DNA of 64,000 bases. Origin: CAVPOO01 sp963707015. GTDB lineage: Bacteria; Pseudomonadota; Gammaproteobacteria; Thiohalobacterales; Thiohalobacteraceae. The notes beneath the pieces are model-generated. The model did no database searches, was not told the DNA's origin, and saw nothing but the letters and a program-made list of their open reading frames with translations. Where the stretch lies: positions 1 through 64,000 of the forward strand of contig CAVPOO010000009.1 of NCBI GenBank assembly GCA_963707015.1. Reading direction: 5' to 3'. Shown here one piece after another: positions 1-8,720 of this stretch (position 1 is its first letter; every line of letters starts with the position of its first letter). The translations under genes and the position numbers were made by a program.

Positions 1-12
1 GGCTGTCTCTCA

Positions 13-3000
13 GTGAAAAACCAAAGAGTAATCCAGGTCTTCGTCGGCTCACCGGGTGACGTGGCTGAGGAACGCAGGCGCGCTTTCGAAGTTATCGAAC
101 GCATCAACCGCGACGCGCTGCTGCCGCCGGGCTGGCGCTTCGAGGGGGTGGGTTGGGATCAGACGCATTACCCCAAGCTCGCCTGGCTTTCGCCGCAGGA
201 AGCGATCAATGAGGGCATCTCGCGGCCGGGCGATTGCGACATTGCCGTGTTCATATTCTGGAAACGCGTGGGTACGCCCTTGCCGCCGGGGAGGTTTACC
301 GAAAACGGCGCTGGACCGGAGGCTACCGGCAGCCTGTGGGAGTTTTACGATGCGATGGAGTCGGCCAAGAAGCCCTGGGTCTCGGTCTATCGCTGTGAGC
401 GCACGCCCGAGATGACTGAAAAAGATTTCGAAGATCCCGTCGGGTTTGGTACACAGGTTAAGGCCGTTAAGGACTTATTCCTGGGTTTTCAGGATGGCGA
501 GGGCCGGTACCGCGCCGGCTACCAGGGTTACGCCGATGCGAATGATTTCGCCCAGCACCTCGAACAGGATCTGAAGTCATTCATCAAGCGCCAGACATCG
601 CCTGAAGCCAAAGCCGCGGACACCCGCAAAGCGAAGGCCCCGCAGACGGAGCGCGTGCCTGCCGCCTATCTGCAGCGCCTCAAAGAGAGCGTTGCGCGCG
701 TCGAGCTGCTGGGCCTGGATCTCAAGGAAAGTATCACCAACGGTTTACCGCAGGTCTATGTGCCCGCAGTGACGACCAGTGCGACGGAGAAACCCGAGGC
801 TGACCAGCCGTTCGAGCGCGATCGGCGCGAGCTTATCCTGCACCGCCTGGGTGAAAGCTCGCTCTATCTGCCAGGCGATCCGGGGAGCGGTAAGTCCACC
901 TTCAGCCAGTGGGTGGCCTATGTGGTCGCTCACGGTGCCGTCCCACCGCATGAAATTCCACCGCCCGAGGAGCTGCAGGAACGGCTGCCGGACAGCCTGC
1001 TGGGCCGGCTGCCTGTCCTGATCCGGTTGCGCGATTTCTGGGGGCATATGGGTTGCGAGCCTGAGCAGGGTGACTGGCGTCAACGCGAGCTGGAGACGGC
1101 GATCGTCCATTGGCTGGACAAGACGCAACCCTTTGGTCTGACCGCAAGCAGTTTCGAACGCAATCTGGGCGAGGGCAAGCTGTTGCTGCTGCTGGACGGC
1201 GTGGACGAAGTGCCTGAGGAACACAACATCGGTGGCCGCACAGTCTATCCCCGCCATGCGCTGCTCACCGGGCTGGCCGACGCCTTGCCGCAATGGCAGC
1301 AACAAGGCAACCGCATCCTGGTTACCAGTCGGCCCTATGGCCTGCGGGCCGCCGAACGTAATCGGCTCAAGCTGCCGGAAGCCGGTTTGCTGCCGCTGGA
1401 CGAGGATCTGCAGCGCTTGTTCACGGCACGCTGGTACGCGGCTGCCGACCACGCCAATTGGGAGCGCCATGCGAACGGCCTGGCCGAGGAGTTGCGCAAT
1501 AGAGAGGAGCTCTACGAGCTCCGGCGCAATCCGCTACTGCTGACCGCGCTGTGCGTCAAGTACAAGGAGGGCAAGCGCCTGCCGCAGGATATCTACCACC
1601 TCTACGACAGCGTGGTGAATCAGGTCCTGTTCAATCGCTTCCGCGGCAGCGACCGGGAGCGTACCCGGGTACGCTGGCGGCTGGAGGCCGTGGCGCTTGG
1701 GATGCATTATGGTATTGATGACGAATCCGTGCGTCCTGCGCCGCTGGCTTCCGTCGATCTGGACGAACTGGATCGCATCCTCGCCCGCTACGCCGAACAG
1801 AACCCCGGCACCGAGGGCGGGGCCGCCCTGGTGTTGGAACGGCGCGATGAGTTGCTGGAGAGGTCCGGACTGTTACTTGCCCCGGGGCGAAAAGAAGGCC
1901 GAGTTCTATCACCAGGACTTTCGCGACTACCTGGCGGCCGAGCGCTGGGCGCGCGAGCAGCGCTCGCTGGAATCCGCGTTACAGGGCTACGGGGCGAATC
2001 GGGACTGGCGGCGTATGCTCGGTTTTCTGTTCGCCAAGGTGATCGAATCGTCGGGTGGGGTCGACCGACCGTTGCGGGCGCTGGCAGGGCTCAAGGAAAA
2101 GACGTCACGAGACGCGCTGGCAAGTGAGGCGGCCGCGGCCGTGCTGCTGGCGGATTGTCTGGAGATCGCGGCGGGGAAGGCGCGCGAAGGTGGTCTCGCT
2201 GGTGACTGGGTCGACCGCTTTCGGCGGATTTGCACAGACAGTCTGGACGTTGTGCCTGCTGCGGTCGACCGCAACGCCCTGTTTCTGGCCCTCGGCCGGC
2301 TCGGTTGGGACAACCGCCGGGTGTCGGGCTGGACGCGCAGGGCAGGCCCGGTATCGTCTGGCTACCGGTGCCGAACGAGGAGGCCCCGGGTTCTACATTG
2401 CCCAGTATCCGGTCACCCAGGCACAGTTTCAGGCCTTTATCGATGCTGAGGATGGCTATGCGGACCCGCGCTGGTGGAAAGACTTCGACGAGCGCAAGGG
2501 GAATCCATGGAAACCCACCTGGCCGGAACCGAACGCGCCGCGTACCGATGTCGACTGGTTCGAGGCGGTCGCTTTCTGTCGCTGGCTGACTCATTGCGGG
2601 CACGCCCCCACCGCTGGCTGGCAGATCCTGCTGCCCACCGACGAACAGTGGCGACAGGCCTATGTCGGTGAGGGGAAGAGCGAATTTCCCTGGACGGGGG
2701 AGCCTGACCCGAATCGACACGCCAATTATCGGGATACGGGCCTGAAACGCACCAGTGCCGTGGGGGTGTTCCCTGACGGCGTGGCCAGCTCAGGCGCTCT
2801 GGACATGGCCGGTAACGTCTGGGAGTGGTGTCTTGAAAAGTACGACTTGGACACAGGTAGGGTTGGACCTGCCATGATCGATGCGGCGAATGATCGGCGC
2901 GTGTTGCGCGGCGGGTCCTGGTCCAACGCTCCAGGCGACCTGCGTTCCGCCCCTCGCTTCGGGCGCGACCCCGTCGACCGCCGCTACTACCTCGGTTTTC

Positions 3001-3038
3001 GGTTGGTTTGCCGCCCCCCGTCTTCCACTGATCACTGA
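13..3038 (+). pseudogene. DGR target protein 1: DUF4062-NACHT-FGE (C-type lectin) sensor, frameshifted
   Basis: Reading across frames gives a protein of about 1,000 residues. Residues 7-95 resemble DUF4062 (VFVGSPGDVAEERR). A NACHT/STAND ATPase follows, with P-loop GDPGSGKST near residue 290 and Walker B LLLLDGVDEV near 395. The C-terminus is an FGE-sulfatase-like domain (GFYIAQYPVT, DMAGNVWEW, RVLRGGSW) that carries the DGR variable region. The product was probably a cytosolic ligand-sensing STAND switch whose lectin-like tail is diversified. The frame changes near 1880, again near 2320 and near 2385; conserved text jumps frame each time (GEKKAEFYHQDFRDYL, then GVGLDAQGRPGIVW, then GFYIAQYPVT). 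I therefore call it a pseudogene, although sequencing error is possible. The GTG start at 13 is uncertain because the frame is open to the window edge. It converges on the RT gene. Confidence 0.85.
2907..3016 (+). repeat. DGR variable region VR1
   Basis: This 110 bp region aligns without gaps to the template repeat at 8456-8565 (minus strand). Between GGGTCCTGG and the invariant 3' block beginning at about 2992, I count 21 differences, each at a TR adenine (A to C, G or T). Eight of the 29 TR adenines in this core are unchanged. The last 24 bases are invariant and correspond to the initiation-of-mutagenic-homing (IMH) end. The region encodes the surface of the FGE/C-type-lectin fold just before the C-terminal GFRLVCRP, the usual place for DGR diversification. 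Confidence 0.95.
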
Positions 3039-3060
3039 ATCCTGAGTGCTGTTCACTGAT
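3017..3060 (+). repeat. Block downstream of VR1, shared with VR2
   Basis: The 44 bases after VR1 run through the target stop codon (TCTTCCACTGATCACTGA). They are closely matched by the bases after VR2 (8764-8721, minus strand), but not by the bases after the TR. Homology that extends past the coding end in both targets and is absent at the TR fits a cis-acting DGR homing signal. A GC-rich inverted repeat (GGCCGC...GCGGCC) follows at 3061-3085, inside the end of the RT gene. Confidence 0.6.
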
Positions 3061-3508
3061 CGGCCGCGCGCTTGTTGCGTGCGGCCAGGCGCTGGAAAAC
3101 GGTCTTTCGCAGTCCCCAGGTGTCCGCAAACCGGACGTGGTTTACCCAGCCGCTCACTGACGCATCAAGTTCTGCAAAGGTAATTTGCCCCTCGTGCCAG
3201 GCGTCGTAGCGTTGCGCCAGATGGCGGGTCGCATACCGTGCCTTGCGCGCCTTGAGTTTGCGGTGGTCGGGATAGACCACAAAGCCCAACCAGGGCGTCC
3301 CGCAGCCGGTTGGCGCGACCTGGCAGGCGGACTGATGAATGCTCAGTCGATAGCGTGCGAGGCGATCGATGAGGGCTTCTTTCCAGTACCATAGCTGCGT
3401 CTTATCGTCACTGAAAAGCGCGAAGTCATCGACGTAACGCAGGTATGCGCTACAGCCCAGCTCGCGTTTCACGAAGTGATCGAACGGGTCGAGATAGCAG
3501 TTCGACCA
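3053..3508 (-). pseudogene. DGR reverse transcriptase, 3' part (palm motif YVDD and C-terminus)
   Basis: This is the C-terminal 149 residues of the DGR RT, cut off from its start by the RIT element. It begins in frame at the duplicated tggtcg and reads WSNCYLDPFDHFVKREL, then the catalytic box YLRYVDDF, and ends in the conserved GWxxHxxFxDTWGLR segment of DGR RTs. On its own it lacks the fingers and the first catalytic aspartate, so it should be inactive. An ATG inside the RIT end (3526) could start a short non-functional product. Joined to 7275-7898 it gives a complete RT of 357 residues, a normal length for the family. Confidence 0.9.
3503..3508. repeat. Left 6-bp direct repeat flanking the RIT element (cgacca)
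   Basis: The sequence cgacca here is repeated at 7275-7280. Collapsing the two copies rejoins the RT codons Trp-Ser in frame. The rebuilt empty site reads cagttc-tggtc-gaactg, a perfect 6-bp dyad around 5 bp, which looks like a tyrosine-recombinase target. Confidence 0.8.
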
Positions 3509-3528
3509 ATATGGCGTGCACTTCATAT

Positions 3529-3564
3529 TGGTCGGTATGTTGGGTTTATGAATATGTGGCGTAC
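3529..3564. repeat. RIT left terminal inverted repeat
   Basis: It reads TGGTCGGTATGTTGGGTTTA and continues to GTAC. It is the reverse complement of 7245-7280 except for one base (C here, T in the other copy, near the inner end). It probably contains the recombinase binding and crossover site. Confidence 0.85.
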
Positions 3565-3680
3565 GCTACCCATAGACGGCAGCATGCCTTGGGAGATCAA
3601 GTCGTTTTACTTGTGAAGCCGATTGGTTGACTCGACATATTGCTGCCACCTTTTGAACGGTGAACGCGAAGGAGGGCAGT

Positions 3681-4925
3681 ATGCCAAAGACTTACTTCAA
3701 GTCCGCCCCTACAGGGCCACACTCTGACACTGAAGCTGCCGGCCATTATCTGGCGGCTTTCCGACAGTGGCTTGAGCAGAGTGGTTACCGGCCGGAAACG
3801 ATACGCGGCCGCTTGCGCGGAGCAGCTCAGTTTGTCACCTGGGCCGAGGGGAGCGGCGAGGCGCTCGCGCAGTTTGACGAGGTGCTCCTTAGCGCCTTCG
3901 GACGATACTTGGCCCACCGCGGCCAGTTGCAGTACCCAAACGGTATCCGCACGGTTCGATTCCTGGGGGCTCGGCTCTTTGTCACGTTCTTAGCCGCGCA
4001 GGGGATCACGCCACCGTCGAGCAAGGTTTCGGCCACCCCCTCAATGCCTGGACTACTTGTCAAATTTTGCCACTGGATGCGGACGCAGCGCGGTGTGAGT
4101 GAGCCGACGCTTAGCAACTACACCCCCATCCTGCGGGACTTGCTGGAGACCCTCGGTGACCAAGCCGAGCTGTTCACGGCAAAGCGACTGCGCGAGTTTG
4201 TCCTAAATCACGTACATCGCCATGGCAAAGGCCGAGCGAAGGCGGTAGTCACAGCGGTGCGCATGTTTGCTCGCTTTCTAGGCGTCATCGGCTGGTGCGA
4301 GCCAGGATTGGAGCACGCGATTCCCACCATTGCGGAATGGCGCCTGCGGTCATTGCCGCGTTATCTGCCCACGGCGACGGTCGAGCACATCATTGCCGCT
4401 TGTGACGACACAACGCCTCAGGGTGTCCGCGACAAGGCGATGATCCTGCTGATGGCAAGGCTTGGTTTGAGGGCAGGTGATGTGGCGGGGCTGCGCTTTA
4501 CTGATCTGGACTGGCAAGACGGCACGCTGATGGTCATGGGTAAGAATCGCCGTCAGACACGACTGCCACTGCCGCAAGAGGTCGGCGATGCCCTGCTGCA
4601 CTATCTGGAATCGGCACGGCCAACAACGCCGTGCAAGCACGTGTTTATCACTGCCCGAGCCCCGCTGAAGCCTGTCACCAGACAGGCTGTCGGTCGCACG
4701 GCTGCCCGGGCGATCCAACGCGCTGGCATCGATGCGCCGTCGCTTGGCTCCCATGTCTTGCGCCACTCGGCGGCTACCACCATGCTCCGCCAAGGCGTTT
4801 CCCTGCAAGCAATTGGTGAAGTGTTGCGCCATGCCTCGCCAGAGACCACTGCCCACTACGCTAAAGTCGACCAAGCGCTGCTCAGGCAAGTGGTTGTACC
4901 CTGGCCGGAGGTGACGTCATGTTAA
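3681..4925 (+). CDS. RIT tyrosine recombinase A
   Basis: A 414-residue tyrosine recombinase, first gene of the trio. Two SAM-like N-terminal regions (residues 20-105 and 120-205) precede the catalytic domain. Visible catalytic residues: Arg in LGLRAGDVAGLRF, Lys in MGKNRRQTRLPLP, His-x-x-Arg in HVLRHSAAT, His in LRHASPETT and Tyr in AHYAKV. All are present, so the protein could be active. I chose ATG 3681 because of GGAGGG five bases upstream; a GTG at 3660 is also in frame. The end overlaps the next start by 7 bases, indicating translational coupling. It should act with the other two recombinases on the element ends. Confidence 0.9.
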   Translation: MPKTYFKSAPTGPHSDTEAAGHYLAAFRQWLEQSGYRPETIRGRLRGAAQFVTWAEGSGEALAQFDEVLLSAFGRYLAHRGQLQYPNGIRTVRFLGARLFVTFLAAQGITPPSSKVSATPSMPGLLVKFCHWMRTQRGVSEPTLSNYTPILRDLLETLGDQAELFTAKRLREFVLNHVHRHGKGRAKAVVTAVRMFARFLGVIGWCEPGLEHAIPTIAEWRLRSLPRYLPTATVEHIIAACDDTTPQGVRDKAMILLMARLGLRAGDVAGLRFTDLDWQDGTLMVMGKNRRQTRLPLPQEVGDALLHYLESARPTTPCKHVFITARAPLKPVTRQAVGRTAARAIQRAGIDAPSLGSHVLRHSAATTMLRQGVSLQAIGEVLRHASPETTAHYAKVDQALLRQVVVPWPEVTSC

Positions 4926-5830
4926 TGCAAGCGGTTGAGACCTATCTGGCGGTGCGCCGTGCCGCTGACTTCGAACTCGAGGCGGCGGAGCGGTACTTGC
5001 GGGACTTTGCCCGCTTTGCCGGCGTCCACGGGGACCGCCACGTTTCCGCGAAAACGGCGATCGCGTGGGCCGGACTGGGCTCCTCGGAGATGCAGCGCGG
5101 CAACCGCTTACAGATAGTGATTCGCTTTGCGCGTTTTGCCCACTCCGATGACCCTCGCCACGAAATTCCGCCAGCACGCGTGTTCTGTCGGCGCTACTGT
5201 CGGCCGACGCCCTATATCTTCAGCCGATCAGAAATCGAGACGCTGCTAATCCAGGCCACGCGCTTGGGTTCACCCGGATCTTTTCGCTCGCACATGTACA
5301 CGATCCTTTTCAGTCTGCTGGTTGTTACCGGATTGCGGATCTCCGAGGCCTTGGCTTTGCGCTTCCAAGATGTGACCGAGGATGGTTTGGTGATTCGGCA
5401 GACCAAATTCCGTAAGAGCCGACTCGTGCCGGTGCATGAGACCACCGCTGCCGCGCTTCAGCGCTACTTGGTCAAACGAAACGAGGTGGCGCTTGATGAC
5501 GACCACCTGTTCGTCTCTCGGCAGCGCCACCCATTGAGTCACCACACCGTCCGAAAGACTTTCTATCAACTGTTAGCGGCTGCTGCCATTCCCCGCCGGC
5601 CAGGGGGTCCGCACCCACGGCTAATGGACTTTCGTCATACGTTTGCGACAAACGCGCTAATGACTTGTCCCGATGACCGGGACGCCATTCGCTCCCACAT
5701 GCTGGCGCTAAGCACTTACATGGGGCATGCCCGTGTCAAAAACACCTTCTGGTATCTGCAGAGTACGCCGCAGCTGCTGGGCGATATTGCCAGCGCTTGC
5801 GAGGACCGCCTCGGGAGGACCGACTCATGA
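4919..5830 (+). CDS. RIT tyrosine recombinase B
   Basis: A 303-residue tyrosine recombinase, middle gene of the trio. The catalytic Arg is in VTGLRISEALALRF and a Lys in QTKFRKSRLVPVHE. The usual His-x-x-Arg box reads MDFRHTFAT, so the first His appears to be Met. The downstream YMGHARVKNTFWYLQ supplies His and Tyr. Whether that substitution is normal for RIT B proteins I cannot tell from one sequence. The start lies inside the end of A, and the stop overlaps the next ATG (ATGA at 5827-5830), so the three genes form one operon. Confidence 0.88.
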   Translation: MLMQAVETYLAVRRAADFELEAAERYLRDFARFAGVHGDRHVSAKTAIAWAGLGSSEMQRGNRLQIVIRFARFAHSDDPRHEIPPARVFCRRYCRPTPYIFSRSEIETLLIQATRLGSPGSFRSHMYTILFSLLVVTGLRISEALALRFQDVTEDGLVIRQTKFRKSRLVPVHETTAAALQRYLVKRNEVALDDDHLFVSRQRHPLSHHTVRKTFYQLLAAAAIPRRPGGPHPRLMDFRHTFATNALMTCPDDRDAIRSHMLALSTYMGHARVKNTFWYLQSTPQLLGDIASACEDRLGRTDS

Positions 5831-7200
5831 CATCGATCGCACCGCACATTTCCGCATTTCTACGCGAGCACCTCCCTGTGCAACAGGGGGCAAGCGCACA
5901 CACTTGTGATAGCTACGCCTATGCGTTTCAGCTGCTGTTTGAATACACCAGCCAGCGCTATCAGGTCACGCCCTCAGCGTTGTACCTGGAGCAAATCGAC
6001 GCCCCGTTGGTGATGGATTTTCTGCACTACCTCGAAACCGAGCGACACAACAGCCCCCAGACCCGAAATGCGCGCTTGGTAGCGATCAAATCCTTCATGC
6101 GCTTTATCGAGCATCGGGTGCCCGCACTGCTAGAACACAGCCGGCGTGTGCTTGCCATTCCTATGAAGCGGACCGATACACGCTTGGTGAATTACTTGTC
6201 GGCGGGGGAAATGCAGGCGATTCTGAACGCGCCCGATCTCCAGAGGCGGGACGGCATCCGCGATCGCGCCATGCTCCATCTCTGCTTTGCCGCCGCTCTG
6301 CGTGTGTCAGAGTTGGTCAGTTTGCAGCTGCCCGCTGTAGAGCTCCATCCAACACCGCTTGTCCGGGTGCAGGGGAAAGGCCGCAGAGAGCGCGCACTTC
6401 CGCTATGGAAACAAACGGCCGTTGATCTGAGCGCCTGGCTGGCGGTGCGCGGCGATGCACCGACACCCGAGCTTTTTCTCAACGCACGTGGTTTGCCGAT
6501 AACCCGCTTCGGCTTCGAGTACATCCTGCGTAAACACGTCCGGGCGGCAGCAATGGGTTGCCCCTCGCTCAACAACAAGCGTATCTCTCCCCACGTGTTG
6601 AGACACTATGTGGCCTCCCGGACTATGTGGGGTAAAGTCTTCACATTCGACGGCAATTCGCAGAATTTCAGTGGATTACCTCTGCAAGCGATGCGTGTGT
6701 AGACGACATAAATTGGTGCGTTTCTCGAGCGCTTCTTCGACACTTGCCCACCGCCCGGAAAGAAGTGAGGTCCAATAGATACGAGATTCATAGGGTTCTG
6801 GACCATCGGCCCTTGTCATCTCGGTGCAACCCTCGGCTTTGTGTCTTCCGAAACAGCGCCGGACTATGTCGCTGCCGCCGAGCGCATTCAGCGGAAAAAC
6901 AGGGTCTGAAACGAAGTACGCTACATAGTCCGGGAGGCCACATAGTGTCTCCTATGTAGCCGGCTACATAGGCGCCACTCAAGCGCCATGCTGGTGCTGC
7001 AGGCCACAGGAGATCTCCGCAAGGTTTCGCTCTGGTTGGGACATGCCAGTATGCAAACTACGGAGATCTACTTGCGTGCAGATCCCACAGAGAAACTTAA
7101 CGCCATTGAAGCGGTACTACCACCGACGCTCAGACGAGGTAAATTCCGGCCACCGGATAAGCTGATCGCCAGCCTAAGGGGGGACACCGAAATATGTTGA
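5827..7200 (+). pseudogene. RIT tyrosine recombinase C, split by a MITE-like insertion
   Basis: The frame starts at the ATGA overlap and encodes an N-terminal SAM-like domain, Arg in ALRVSELVSLQ, Lys in QGKGRRERALPL and HVLRH. At codon 260 (cac, 6604-6606) it runs into inserted DNA and stops at 6700-6702. The remainder resumes at 6976-6978 (cac) as HSSAMLVLQATGDLRKV and contains WLGHASMQTTEIYLR with the nucleophilic Tyr. Removing 6607-6978 gives a normal recombinase of about 333 residues. As it stands the first fragment lacks the nucleophile, so RIT transposition needing all three proteins should be blocked. Confidence 0.88.
6607..6975. mobile_element. MITE-like insertion (369 bp) in RIT recombinase C
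   Basis: The insertion is flanked by cac on both sides, a possible 3-bp target duplication. It carries 24-bp perfect inverted repeats at 6605-6628 and 6923-6946, each containing an internal ACTATGT direct repeat around GGCCTCCCGG. A perfect 22-bp palindrome lies at 6951-6972, outside the right repeat, so the true right boundary is uncertain. I see no transposase frame, so it would be non-autonomous. I cannot assign the parent IS family. Confidence 0.75.
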
Positions 7201-7244
7201 GTCATCGGAGCCGAAATCCCACTGAAACCGGCTCGAACAACAAT

Positions 7245-7280
7245 GTACACCACATATTCATAAACCCAACATACCGACCA
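7245..7280. repeat. RIT right terminal inverted repeat with 6-bp direct repeat
   Basis: This is the reverse complement of 3529-3564 with one mismatch. Its last six bases, cgacca (7275-7280), are the second copy of the flanking direct repeat and are at the same time Trp-Ser codons of the RT gene on the minus strand. Confidence 0.85.
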
Positions 7281-7898
7281 GAACTGAGAGGTGAGGTTTC
7301 CGATCGGCAGGCCGCGCGGTCGACACGCGGCCAACAGGTCATCGCCCGGGAACCACCGCATTCGATACTCCTGCTCCAATACACCCTGACCGGATGCGAC
7401 GATTTTTTCAATCAGTGGCGCGACGGAAGCGTCCGGCAGCCTGCGGGTCAGCGTTCGCAGCAGGATCTCGTGGTCGATCGCGGCGAAGTGCTGAACGACG
7501 TCGGCGCGCAGCACATAGGGATAGCGCTGCGCGAAGCGCTGAAATCGATCGATTGCGCGGTGCGTTCCTTTACCGCACCGGTTGGCGAAGCTGTCGTCAA
7601 TGAAGCCGCGTTCGAACAAGGGTTCGATCACGTTACACAGCGCGTGGTGCACCACCCGATCGCGAAACGGTGCGGCGCTGATCTTGCGCCGTTTCGGCTC
7701 CTGAATATGGAAGTGCTTATACCCGCCGGGTAGATAAGTACCGGTTTCCAGTTCAGCCTGCAGGACAAGCAGCTCATCGGCGAGCCTCGCCTCCAGCCGT
7801 GCGGTGCTCGATTTGCCGCGTTTCCCCTTTGCGGCCTTGCGAAAAGCCAGCAGCAGGTTGTCCCATTGAATGACTTGATGCAACAGGGAGTCTGTCAT
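7275..7898 (-). pseudogene. DGR reverse transcriptase, 5' part (fingers and first catalytic Asp)
   Basis: This part encodes 208 residues of a typical DGR RT: an N-terminal WDNLLLAFRKAAKGKR segment, EPKRRKISAAPFRDRVVHHAL, FANRCGKGTHRAI, the catalytic motif RADVVQHFAAIDH and the DGR-specific PIGNLTSQFW, where other RTs have QGxxxSP. The frame then runs into the RIT inverted repeat and would make a chimera ending at 7068. The ATG at 7898 overlaps the ATG of the divergent avd gene. The RT should copy TR RNA with adenine-specific errors in a complex with Avd. It cannot do so while the YVDD half is 3.8 kb away. Confidence 0.92.
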
Positions 7899-8259
7899 GG
7901 CCGAGCCACTCGTAATTCAAAGCCGAATGTTCGATCTGTTGGTGTGGTTGTTACCCAAAGCGGAGCAATTCCCCAAGGCCTACCGATTCACGCTGACCCA
8001 CAGACTAATGAATGCCGCCCTGGATCTTCAGGATGCCCTGGCCGAGGCGGAGACCAGCCGTGGCCAAGTCAGGCGTCGGGCGCTGTCAGCCGCGGACCGG
8101 CATCTTGCCCGATTACGGATCTACTTGCGGCTGGCACACCATTGGCAGTGGCTGAGCAGTGGTCAGTATGAACACGTCAGCCGTATGGTGCTGGAAATCG
8201 GGCGCTTGCTCGGCGGCTGGCTGAGAGCCGAGCAGCGGGGGATGGGCGGCTCCGGGTAA
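7897..8259 (+). CDS. avd: DGR accessory protein Avd (four-helix bundle)
   Basis: A 120-residue protein matching the Avd family by MAEPLVIQSRMFDLLVWLL at the start, a central helix-rich TLTHRLMNAALDLQDAL, LRIYLRLAHHWQWL and a C-terminal YEHVSRMVLEIGRLLGGWL. Avd forms a positively charged pentameric barrel that binds the RT and TR RNA and is needed for mutagenic homing. The gene is intact. It is unusual in lying between RT and TR on the opposite strand, with its start codon overlapping the RT start codon. Confidence 0.87.
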   Translation: MAEPLVIQSRMFDLLVWLLPKAEQFPKAYRFTLTHRLMNAALDLQDALAEAETSRGQVRRRALSAADRHLARLRIYLRLAHHWQWLSSGQYEHVSRMVLEIGRLLGGWLRAEQRGMGGSG

Positions 8260-8455
8260 ACAGGACCGAGGGAGCCGCCCGCTTTGCTATGCGCCCGAGG
8301 CAGAACCTGCGGACGGGACACGCCTGCGCCATCTTTCATGATGCCTGCCTCGGCCCGCAACCCGTGAGCGGCGGACATTACCGGAAGCTGTACAGGCTCG
8401 TAAGTCCGTACAGCCCGCCCTGCGATAGGCTGCAGGGCCAGGTGGCGATAGATGT

Positions 8456-8565
8456 GGGCGGCAAACCAACCGAAAACCGATGTTGTTGTTGCGGTTGTCG
8501 GGGTTGTTCCTGTTGCGATTGGCGGAACGCAGGTTGTCTGGATTGTTGTTCCAGGACCCGCCGCG
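8456..8565 (-). repeat. DGR template repeat (TR)
   Basis: On the minus strand the repeat reads through RGGSW followed by a run rich in AAC/AAT codons (Asn), such as NNNPDNLRSANRNRNN, then GFRLVCRP. Asn-rich codons at variable positions are the signature of a TR, because adenine mutagenesis of AAC gives many residues and no stop codon. The core holds 29 adenines. It lies between avd and VR2 and has the orientation of the RT. Immediate flanks resemble a target gene only briefly, so it is a stand-alone template, presumably part of a non-coding RNA that extends toward the RT. Confidence 0.95.
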
Positions 8566-8680
8566 CAAAACGCGTCGTGCCAAAAACCAGGCGGCCCCAC
8601 GGTAGGCCCCATCAATGAGGCTTTCCGCGCCATGATGTTGCCGTAGTTTGGCTGATGAGTAAACCAAAAAAATCGCGAGC

Positions 8681-8720
8681 GGGGCGCTGCGCGCCCCGCC
8701 ACACGCCGCTGCCGCGGCGT
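8681..8720 (-). terminator. Tandem hairpins after target 2, with T-run
   Basis: Downstream of the target 2 stop on the minus strand are two perfect hairpins: ACGCCGC-GGCA-GCGGCGT (8720-8703) and GGGGCGC-GCA-GCGCCCC (8697-8681). A T-run follows at 8671-8664. The second hairpin plus T-run fits a rho-independent terminator for target 2. The first lies about 45 bp past VR2 and could instead serve as the cruciform that some DGRs need at the target. Confidence 0.6.

Larger units (their letters stand above)
3509..7274 (+). mobile_element. RIT (recombinase-in-trio) element inserted in the DGR RT gene
   Basis: Three tyrosine recombinase genes overlap head to tail and are bounded by 36-bp terminal inverted repeats (3529-3564 and 7245-7280, one mismatch by hand). 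This is the hallmark layout of RIT elements. A 20-bp linker (3509-3528) separates the left inverted repeat from the RT sequence. It may be a coupling sequence carried from a previous site, and with the flank it forms a 10-bp dyad (cgaccaatat...atattggtcg). The right inverted repeat ends exactly at the RT junction. The insertion splits the RT after TSQFWS. The element is probably not autonomous now, because its third recombinase is broken. Confidence 0.88.

Noticed and set aside
745..1470. Long minus-strand frame inside target 1
   Set aside because: It is a shadow of the NACHT coding frame in high-GC DNA, with low-complexity Gln/Arg-rich text and no family match.
8456..8565. TR region as a CRISPR or simple tandem repeat (TTGTTGTTG on the plus strand)
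   Set aside because: The triplet pattern comes from AAC codons of the DGR template, and there are no repeat-spacer units.
8287..8667. A 126-codon minus-strand frame over the TR as a protein gene
   Set aside because: It holds only the Asn-rich TR text between unrelated flanks. TRs are non-coding templates, and no FGE domain precedes it.
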